From NCBI RefSeq assembly GCF_003970385.1, contig NZ_RXZH01000007.1:124150-188149 (forward strand): 64,000 nucleotides of DNA. Reading direction: 5' to 3'. A model generated the notes under the pieces. That model saw only the letters and a program-made list of their open reading frames with translations, did no database searches and was not told the origin of the DNA. Made by a program: the position numbers and the translations under genes. Below, in pieces: positions 58,328 through 64,000 of the stretch (its first letter is position 1; the number at the start of each line of letters is the position of its first letter). This stretch comes from Vibrio aquaticus (GTDB taxonomy: Bacteria; Pseudomonadota; Gammaproteobacteria; Enterobacterales; Vibrionaceae).

Positions 58328-59119
58328 ATGACGCCAGATGTTCTATTCCAATCGTTATGGAATGACTATATTCAACGCTTGTGTCCTTCTGCTGAAAAAG
58401 TGCATCACCTACTGCAAGAAGATGAGACTCTGATTAATGACCACATTGCTCTGCGCACCTTTAATGTTGAACCATTAGGTATTGCAACCTTGGCTCAGCC
58501 TTTCTTAGATGCTGGCTATAAGCCATGCGGTGATTATGAATTTGAAAGCAAAAAGCTGGTGGCTAAGCATTTTGAACATCCCGATCCAAAGCAACCGAAA
58601 GTGTTTATCAGTGAGCTTAAAGTCAATGAGTGTTCAGAAGCGCTTCAGGCGATCGTTACCAAGCTTGTGAAGCAATTGGACACCCATGATCTAAAAGGTC
58701 CTGAGTTCCTTTGGGGCGGCCGTTTATGGGAGTTGAGTTACGCAGATTTTCAGACGTTAGCGAAAGAGAGTGAGTACGCTTCTTGGTTGGCGGCACATGG
58801 TTACGGTGCTAACCACTTTACCGTAAGTGTTAATCAGCTGAACGCCTTTGATGAAGTGAAGGAGGTCAACGACCACTTACGCCAATCTGGCTTTACCATT
58901 AATGAATCGGGCGGTGAAGTAAAAGGCTCGCCAGACGTTCTGTTAGAGCAATCCTCAACGATGGCCGACAAGGTCGCGGTTGAGTTTAGTGAAGGAACGG
59001 AGATGATTCCGGGTGGTTTCTATGAATTTGCTAAACGCTACCCAATGGCGAATGGTGAACTTTACCCAGGCTTTGTGGCAGCATCAGCAGATAAGATATT
59101 CGAAAGCACCAATGGCTAG
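58328..59119 (+). CDS. DUF1338 family protein (HglS/YdcJ-like putative dioxygenase)
   Basis: A 263-residue vicinal-oxygen-chelate-fold protein. Studied members (Pseudomonas HglS, a longer protein) are Fe(II) enzymes converting 2-oxoadipate to D-2-hydroxyglutarate in lysine catabolism; this shorter form is untested. Candidate metal ligands are the His in NDHIALRTFNV (about 40), the His in YGANHFTVSV (about 162) and a late Glu (GGFYEFAKRYP). GGAGG lies 4 bp before ATG 58328. It follows the ast genes on the same strand after a repeat array and hairpin, so a link to amino acid catabolism is plausible but unproven. Confidence 0.82.
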   Translation: MTPDVLFQSLWNDYIQRLCPSAEKVHHLLQEDETLINDHIALRTFNVEPLGIATLAQPFLDAGYKPCGDYEFESKKLVAKHFEHPDPKQPKVFISELKVNECSEALQAIVTKLVKQLDTHDLKGPEFLWGGRLWELSYADFQTLAKESEYASWLAAHGYGANHFTVSVNQLNAFDEVKEVNDHLRQSGFTINESGGEVKGSPDVLLEQSSTMADKVAVEFSEGTEMIPGGFYEFAKRYPMANGELYPGFVAASADKIFESTNG

Positions 59120-59136
59120 TGTCGTTCGATAGATAA

Positions 59137-59165
59137 AAAGAAAGCCACCCAATGGGTGGCTTTAC
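59137..59165. terminator. Bidirectional terminator between DUF1338 gene and crp
   Basis: AAAGCCACCC, AAT loop, GGGTGGCTTT: perfect 10-bp stem between converging genes. Confidence 0.9.
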
Positions 59166-59190
59166 TGATTCTGTGGTTCGTTAATCGAGA

Positions 59191-59823
59191 TTAACGAGTA
59201 CCGTATACCACGATAGTCTTACCGTGTGCAGAAATTAGGTTCTGCTCTTCTAGCATCTTCAGGATACGACCAACGGTCTCACGTGAACAGCCAACAATCT
59301 GACCAATCTCTTGACGAGTGATCTTGATTTGCATGCCGTCTGGGTGAGTCATCGCATCAGGTTGTTTTGCTAGGTTTAGTAGCGTTTGAGCGATACGGCC
59401 AGTCACGTCTAGGAATGCTAGGTCACCCACTTTTTGGCTAGTCACTTGTAGGCGGCTTGCCATCTGCGAAGAAAGACGCATTAGGATGTCTGGGTTAACT
59501 TGAATTAGCTGACGGAACTTCTTGAAAGAGATTTCTGCTACTTCACAAGGAGACTTAGCACGAACCCAAGCAGTACGCTCTTGATCTTCTTCAAATAGAC
59601 CAAGCTCACCAATAAAGTCACCTTGGTTTAGGTAAGAAAGGATCATTTCTTTACCTTCTTCGTCCTTGATAAGAACCGCAACAGAGCCTTTAACGATGTA
59701 GTACAACGTTTCCGCTTTTTCACCAGCGTGAATTAGCGTGCTTTTTGATGGGTACTTATGAATATGACAGTGTGAAAGGAACCACTCTAATGTTGGATCG
59801 GTTTGAGGTTTACCTAGAACCAT
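59191..59823 (-). CDS. crp: cAMP receptor protein
   Basis: A global regulator activating genes for alternative carbon sources when cAMP is high, 210 residues, the same length as in enterics. The cAMP pocket [27 protein letters not shown] and the C-terminal helix-turn-helix [27 protein letters not shown] are present, with recognition residues RETVGR intact. A CRP-like site lies about 195-210 bp upstream. It probably controls ast, acs and other genes in this window (known from relatives). Confidence 0.98.
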   Translation of the reverse strand: MVLGKPQTDPTLEWFLSHCHIHKYPSKSTLIHAGEKAETLYYIVKGSVAVLIKDEEGKEMILSYLNQGDFIGELGLFEEDQERTAWVRAKSPCEVAEISFKKFRQLIQVNPDILMRLSSQMASRLQVTSQKVGDLAFLDVTGRIAQTLLNLAKQPDAMTHPDGMQIKITRQEIGQIVGCSRETVGRILKMLEEQNLISAHGKTIVVYGTR

Positions 59824-60015
59824 AATATCTCACTTCCTCTGCAGGGTACGCTTGCTGCTTTCCATATTTTAGCAAAGCCTTAAATTGGCTTACTAGGATA
59901 AGAGCACTTTACAAATGCTGCAAGCTATCTTGTGTTTCGATAAGAAATAGTATCCTTTTTCGAAAACGATTTCTTGATTTTAATCGGGTCGTACGGCGTA
60001 TTTACTACGCAAAAC

Positions 60016-60031
60016 TGTGCACATGATCACG
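60016..60031. promoter_or_regulatory. CRP-site-like sequence upstream of crp
   Basis: TGTGC-ACATGA-TCACG matches TGTGA-N6-TCACA at 8 of 10 informative positions with correct spacing. It would fit crp autoregulation. Confidence 0.5.
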
Positions 60032-60064
60032 GTATGAAAAGTAATCGTGTTCTAGTCGTGAGTC

Positions 60065-60934
60065 TTAACCAATTTTGCCCGTTTCAATAAGCTGTTGAAG
60101 AATCGGACGTACAATCAATTCCATTGCAAAACTCATCTTGCCGCCAGGTACAACTAAAGTGTTGTGGCGCGACATAAACGAGCCATCAATCATCGCTAAC
60201 AGGTAAGGAAAATCGACATTTTTGATGCCGCGTAGGCGAATCACAACAAAACTTTCATCAAGGCTTGGAATACCTTTGGCGTTTAATGGGTTCGATGTAT
60301 CCACCGTTGGGACACGCTGAAAGTTAATATGAGTACGAGAAAATTGCGGGGTGATGTAGTTGAGGTAGTCGTCCATTGAGCGAACGATCGAGTCCATTAC
60401 TGCTTCACGTGAGTGGCCACGATCACGGGTATCGCGAACGAATTTCTGAATCCACTCTAAGTTTACAATCGGGACCATGCCAATCAGAAAATCGACATGC
60501 TGTGCCACATTCACATCGCCATCAACAACGCCGCCATGCAGTCCTTCATAGAACAGAACGTCTGAGTTTTCAGGTAAATCTTGCCAAGGAGTAAAAGTAC
60601 CGGGCATTTGGTTGTAAGGGACGGCTTCATCAAAGGTATGAAGGTAGCTGCGAACTTGGCCTACGCCCTCATGACCGTATTTACGAAAAAATTCAGCCAG
60701 TGCCGGGAAGTCATTAGCTTGTGGACCAAAGTAGCTAATGTGGCGGCCTTGCTCACGCGCTTTACGGATTTCTACGTCCATTTCTGGGCGAGTAAAGCGG
60801 TGGAAACTGTCCCCCTCAACCCATGCTGGTTTGACGTTCATCATGTTGAACATCTTGCGGAAAGCTTCTGAAGTGGTGGTGGTACCGGCGCCTGAAGAAC
60901 CAGTCACGGCAATAATAGGGTGTTTTGCTGACAT
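60065..60934 (-). CDS. prkB: Phosphoribulokinase family protein PrkB
   Basis: A P-loop kinase of 289 residues resembling phosphoribulokinase, found near crp in many gammaproteobacteria that have no Calvin cycle; its real substrate is unknown. The Walker A motif is AVTGSSGAGTTTTSEAF (about 9-25). PAWVEGDSFHRF and LFYEGLHGGVVDGDVN are family motifs. The crp-prkB-yheU-yheT order is as in E. coli. Confidence 0.93.
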   Translation of the reverse strand: MSAKHPIIAVTGSSGAGTTTTSEAFRKMFNMMNVKPAWVEGDSFHRFTRPEMDVEIRKAREQGRHISYFGPQANDFPALAEFFRKYGHEGVGQVRSYLHTFDEAVPYNQMPGTFTPWQDLPENSDVLFYEGLHGGVVDGDVNVAQHVDFLIGMVPIVNLEWIQKFVRDTRDRGHSREAVMDSIVRSMDDYLNYITPQFSRTHINFQRVPTVDTSNPLNAKGIPSLDESFVVIRLRGIKNVDFPYLLAMIDGSFMSRHNTLVVPGGKMSFAMELIVRPILQQLIETGKIG

Positions 60935-61016
60935 GACAAACCTTGTCTGAGAATACGTTCCTGTAATCGACGCCCACTATAGCATGCTTTGCTGGGGCGT
61001 CATCGTATGTGGTTCT

Positions 61017-61229
61017 CTAAAATCGATTTTTGAGTTGGATATCGACCGTTTCGTGCAACTCAGAGAAAACCACGACTGCCTCACCAGATTCGAGCAGCTG
61101 TTTTATTTGGTCGATTTTGCTTTGTAGAGATCTTTCGACCGCGCCGTAATCGGTTCCCTCACGTAATACAAACTCTTTGATTAAGTTTTCTAACGTATCT
61201 GGGTCAATCTGTTGCCAAGGAACAATCAT
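61017..61229 (-). CDS. yheU: YheU family protein
   Basis: A small acidic protein of 70 residues (UPF0270), function unknown. [29 protein letters not shown] is the family N-terminus. It sits between yheT (48 bp upstream) and prkB (82 bp downstream) in the conserved order, on the same strand, and is probably co-transcribed. Confidence 0.93.
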   Translation of the reverse strand: MIVPWQQIDPDTLENLIKEFVLREGTDYGAVERSLQSKIDQIKQLLESGEAVVVFSELHETVDIQLKNRF

Positions 61230-61277
61230 AAATACCTCAAAATTCTATGTTCGTTATCAAGACGGAATGGGAGAGTA

Positions 61278-62255
61278 TTATGCCGAAACCGCCAGACTTT
61301 CATAGTAGGCAGGCAGGGCTTCTTCTAACCAAAAGCGTGGCTTAATCGCACTCCCGGTCACAAAGCCAACGTGACCACCTTGGTCAAACAGCCGGTAGTC
61401 GATGTTATCTGGCAAAATATACTTAGGGATAACAGCGTCTGTCATAAAGGGATCGTCTTTGGCATGAATGATTTGCGTCGGAATCGTGATCTCTTTCAAA
61501 CGATGGATTCCCGAACAGCGCTGATAGTAGTCTTCGGCGTCTTCGAATCCGTGCAGTGGTGCTGTGATTAAATCATCAAATTCATACAGTTTTGTGACGC
61601 GTTTGATGCACTGATATGAAAGACCTAACTCGCCTTTGAGGAGGTGGTGCTTTTGTAGTGCGCTCTTTTTGAGCGAAGAGAGCAGGTAGTTTTTATATAC
61701 CTTAGAGAAGCCTTGCTCGATACGTTCTGAACAAGCGGATAGGTCAAGCGGCGCAGAGACAATGGTAGCGGCGTCTATCAGTGGCCTTTCACTGTACTGA
61801 GCAAGGTAGTTCGCCAGCATATTGCCACCTAACGAAATACCTACCGCGACTTTGTTTTTATTTGGGTGAATACCATCGAGATACTCAAGAAAGAATCGAG
61901 CATCTTCCACTTCACCAGAGTGATAGGCACGTGCGAGTTTGTTGGGTTTTCCACTGCAACCGCGAAAATGCATCATCACCGCAAGCCAACCATTTTCACT
62001 GAACGCGTTCATTAGGCCGTTGGCGTAAGGGCTATAAAAGCAGCCTTCTAAGCCATGAAACAAAACGAACACTGGCTTTTTCTGTGCCGCTTCACTGTTG
62101 GGTTCTTCGCTCCAAGCGATATCGAGGAAATCACCATCAGGCGTATCGAGTGTTTGCCAGATGGGTTCAAACAGCGCTTTCTTACGAATAAAACGCGGCG
62201 CAAGGGTTTGTAAGTGTGGATTGGTTAAGCCTTTGGCTGCAATAAATTGAGTCAT
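61278..62255 (-). CDS. yheT: YheT-type alpha/beta hydrolase
   Basis: A 325-residue hydrolase of the ABHD1/3/15-like family; the substrate is unconfirmed, carboxylesterase activity likely. The oxyanion region VFVLFHGLEGCFYSPYANGL, the nucleophile elbow VGISLGGNMLANYL (Ser) and the catalytic Asp and His in HAKDDPFMT and DQGGHVGFV complete the triad. It sits in the conserved yheS-yheT-yheU-prkB run, with a 23-bp gap from the TIGR02444-like gene. Confidence 0.92.
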   Translation of the reverse strand: MTQFIAAKGLTNPHLQTLAPRFIRKKALFEPIWQTLDTPDGDFLDIAWSEEPNSEAAQKKPVFVLFHGLEGCFYSPYANGLMNAFSENGWLAVMMHFRGCSGKPNKLARAYHSGEVEDARFFLEYLDGIHPNKNKVAVGISLGGNMLANYLAQYSERPLIDAATIVSAPLDLSACSERIEQGFSKVYKNYLLSSLKKSALQKHHLLKGELGLSYQCIKRVTKLYEFDDLITAPLHGFEDAEDYYQRCSGIHRLKEITIPTQIIHAKDDPFMTDAVIPKYILPDNIDYRLFDQGGHVGFVTGSAIKPRFWLEEALPAYYESLAVSA

Positions 62256-62278
62256 AAGATTCCTACGGCCAATAGACC

Positions 62279-62758
62279 TTACAGGTTGGCGATGTTGTCG
62301 ATAGGTTCTGCAAACGCGGAGTAAAGCTGTTCACCACCGAGCTGGCGACAATATCTTAATGTGAGAGGTTCACCGTGGTTGTACGTAAGATCGATGCTGT
62401 TGATGCAATCAACCAGATCCGATTGCTGCTGCTTTTCGAGTTGCAGTTCAAATTGGAGAGATTCACGATAGAGGGTATCGGAAACTTGCACCTTAAGCTT
62501 ACGTCTGAGCTCTCTATAGCTGAGGAGTAAGGCCTCTGAGCGACCTAAGCACTCTTCGACGCGGTGCCAGTCTTGTTCTTGAAAACAGACCTGCTGCTCA
62601 TCAAGCCATTTGAGCAGCAGCAGAAGGTTCACATTGCCTTTGAATTGATTTTGAAGATTTAAGCACGCCTCTTTTACCTCTCGCACACCGTAATATTGCA
62701 AACTGAATTGCCATAAACGTTCCAGTGTGAGGGATACTTTGACGTGCTTTGAACTCAT
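62279..62758 (-). CDS. TIGR02444 family protein
   Basis: A 159-residue helical, Gln/Leu-rich cytoplasmic protein of unknown function, matching my recollection of the TIGR02444 family (LTLERLWQFSLQYYGVREVKEACLNLQNQF, NVNLLLLLKWLDEQ). Its ATG overlaps the yheS stop codon (ATGA), so it is translationally coupled to the ABC-F protein upstream and precedes yheT. No catalytic motif is seen. Confidence 0.85.
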   Translation of the reverse strand: MSSKHVKVSLTLERLWQFSLQYYGVREVKEACLNLQNQFKGNVNLLLLLKWLDEQQVCFQEQDWHRVEECLGRSEALLLSYRELRRKLKVQVSDTLYRESLQFELQLEKQQQSDLVDCINSIDLTYNHGEPLTLRYCRQLGGEQLYSAFAEPIDNIANL

Positions 62759-64000
62759 TGGCTATTGAACTCCTGTTCCATCTGTTCTAGTTCTTCTTGG
62801 AGAGCCATCCACTCCATTTCAATGTCTTCAAGTTCACTTTTGCTGTTAGCTTGAACAGCCAATACTTCATTAAGTTTAGCTTTATTTTCCGCTTCATAAA
62901 GTGAGTTATCTGACAATTGCGCTTCGGCTTCGGCTAATGATTCACTTAACTTATCCATTTTCGCTTCCAGTTTTGTCAGGTTTTTGCGAATTGGTGCGGT
63001 CTGTTTACGGAACTCAGCTTCGCGGCGTTTAAGATCTTTTTTCGCTGCTGCGCTATTGGTGGTTTCTTTCGCCGGTTGAGCTGCTTGCGCTTCTTTTCGC
63101 TCGGCTTTTTGCTGATCGGTCAACCACTTGTAGTAGTCGCTTAAGTCACCATCAAACGGGGCAACTTGGCGATCATGAACAAGATAAAGATCATCGGTAG
63201 TCGCACGTAGCAAGTAACGGTCGTGCGAGACAATCACCATGGCACCTTCGAAGGTTTGCAGCGCCATCGTTAGGGCTTGGCGCATATCAAGATCCAAGTG
63301 GTTGGTTGGTTCATCGAGCAGCAGTAAGTTCGGCTTTTGCCATACGATCAATGCCAGAACCAGACGCGCTTTTTCACCGCCGGAGAATGGTGCCACCTTT
63401 TCTAGCGCTTTATCACCTTGGAAGCCAAAGCTGCCTAAGTAATTACGCAGTTCAAGTTCGTTCTTGTCTGGGGCAATCTGCATCATGTGCTGCAGTGGTG
63501 TTTCTTCTGGATGAAGCGTCTCTAATTGGTGCTGAGCAAAGTAGCCAATCTTAACGCCTTGTGAGTAAGTTAAGTCGCCACCTTGAGGGTTCAGTTCACG
63601 AGATAGTAGTTTAATCAGGGTAGATTTACCCGCGCCGTTGCGACCAAGCAGACCAATGCGGCTGCCCGGCACTAAGTTAAGGCGAATCTTCTCAAGGATC
63701 AGGTTGTCATCGTAACCCGCTGAAACTTCATCCATCATAATGATTGGGTTAGGCAGGGCGTCAGGGTCGCGGAACTGGAAGCTAAACGGGTTATCCAATT
63801 GAGCAGGCAAAACCTTTTCCATGCGTTCAAGCGCTTTGACACGACTTTGTGCTTGGCGAGCTTTTGATGCTTTATAGCGGAAACGATCAATGTAGCTTTG
63901 CATGTGCGACATCTGCTTCTGCTGCTTCTCAAATTGAGCTTGTTGCAGGATCAGCTTTTGCGCACGTTGATCTTCAAACGAAGAGTAGTTACCCGTGTAT
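62755..64000 (-). CDS. yheS: ABC-F ATP-binding protein YheS (5' end beyond window)
   Basis: A duplicated-ATPase ABC-F protein without membrane segments, of the group that acts on ribosomes. About 414 C-terminal codons are present; the frame is open to the right edge (YTGNYSSFEDQRAQKLILQQ), so the first nucleotide-binding domain is missing. Present are the interdomain linker (YIDRFRYKASKARQAQSR), the second NBD with GLLGRNGAGKSTLIKLL, signature PFSGGEKARLVLAL and Walker B LLLLDEPTNHLDL, and a charged C-terminal coiled coil (LEAKMDKLSESLAEAEAQL). It overlaps the next gene by 4 nt. Confidence 0.95.
   Translation of the reverse strand, partial: YTGNYSSFEDQRAQKLILQQAQFEKQQKQMSHMQSYIDRFRYKASKARQAQSRVKALERMEKVLPAQLDNPFSFQFRDPDALPNPIIMMDEVSAGYDDNLILEKIRLNLVPGSRIGLLGRNGAGKSTLIKLLSRELNPQGGDLTYSQGVKIGYFAQHQLETLHPEETPLQHMMQIAPDKNELELRNYLGSFGFQGDKALEKVAPFSGGEKARLVLALIVWQKPNLLLLDEPTNHLDLDMRQALTMALQTFEGAMVIVSHDRYLLRATTDDLYLVHDRQVAPFDGDLSDYYKWLTDQQKAERKEAQAAQPAKETTNSAAAKKDLKRREAEFRKQTAPIRKNLTKLEAKMDKLSESLAEAEAQLSDNSLYEAENKAKLNEVLAVQANSKSELEDIEMEWMALQEELEQMEQEFNSQ

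Overview
The window is a chromosomal segment of a gammaproteobacterium, almost certainly a Vibrio. Gene order and protein sequences are Vibrio-like: hupA/yjaG/yjaH, aroQ-accB-accC-prmA-dusB-fis, acs with CrbS/CrbR, arcA-arcC-argF, pyrBI, aspA-dcuA/fxsA, the ast genes and crp-prkB-yheU-yheT-yheS. Codon use is moderately AT-rich, and the spacers carry dispersed palindromic repeats that are common in vibrios. No rRNA, tRNA, CRISPR, prophage or insertion-sequence gene was seen. Both ends cut a gene: murB on the left and the ABC-F gene yheS on the right.

Layout. 0-8.5 kb: partial murB, an acetyltransferase, a DUF3135 protein, the chain-length regulator wzz, groES-groEL split by a repeat element, ugd, a uracil-DNA-glycosylase-like protein with a 2-hydroxyacid dehydrogenase, and yjaG. 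8.5-16 kb: a CNNM/CBS membrane protein, hupA, yjaH, purHD (split by an ERIC-like repeat), a ZntR-type regulator and a diguanylate cyclase. 16-21 kb: the aroQ-accBC-prmA / dusB-fis housekeeping block. 21-35.3 kb: an acetate module containing acs, a DnaQ-like exonuclease, a cAMP-domain/CBS/nucleotidyltransferase protein, an MFS transporter, the transporter-fused sensor kinase CrbS, a two-subunit sodium:solute symporter, a MarC protein and the response regulator CrbR. 35.5-46 kb: dsbD, an ArgR paralogue or orthologue, pyrBI with its leader peptide and attenuator, then the arginine deiminase operon arcA-arcC-argF and a YfcC/ArcD-type transporter. 46-53 kb: aspA-dcuA, fxsA and an ExeM-type secreted nuclease. 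53-59 kb: pabA, astC(argD)-astA-astD and a DUF1338 protein. 59-64 kb: crp, prkB, yheU, yheT, a TIGR02444 protein and yheS.

How the genes work together. Three metabolic themes stand out. (1) Acetate: CrbS/CrbR, Acs and a likely acetate/organic-acid symporter sit within 14 kb, and a 12-base word is shared between the acs and symporter upstream regions. (2) Carbamoyl phosphate and arginine: ArcC, ArgF and PyrB, the three enzymes competing for carbamoyl phosphate, are adjacent to an ArgR-family repressor. The pyrBI promoter carries a clear attenuator plus a PurR-box-like sequence over its -35. Arginine succinyltransferase catabolism lies 10 kb further on. (3) Anaerobic C4-dicarboxylate use by AspA and DcuA.

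I found no wholly new system. The least ordinary features are the palindromic repeats that separate co-transcribed gene pairs (groES/groEL, purH/purD), a 101-bp perfect direct repeat in a REP-like hairpin array, the pyr leader arrangement, and an EF-hand-like loop in the symporter.
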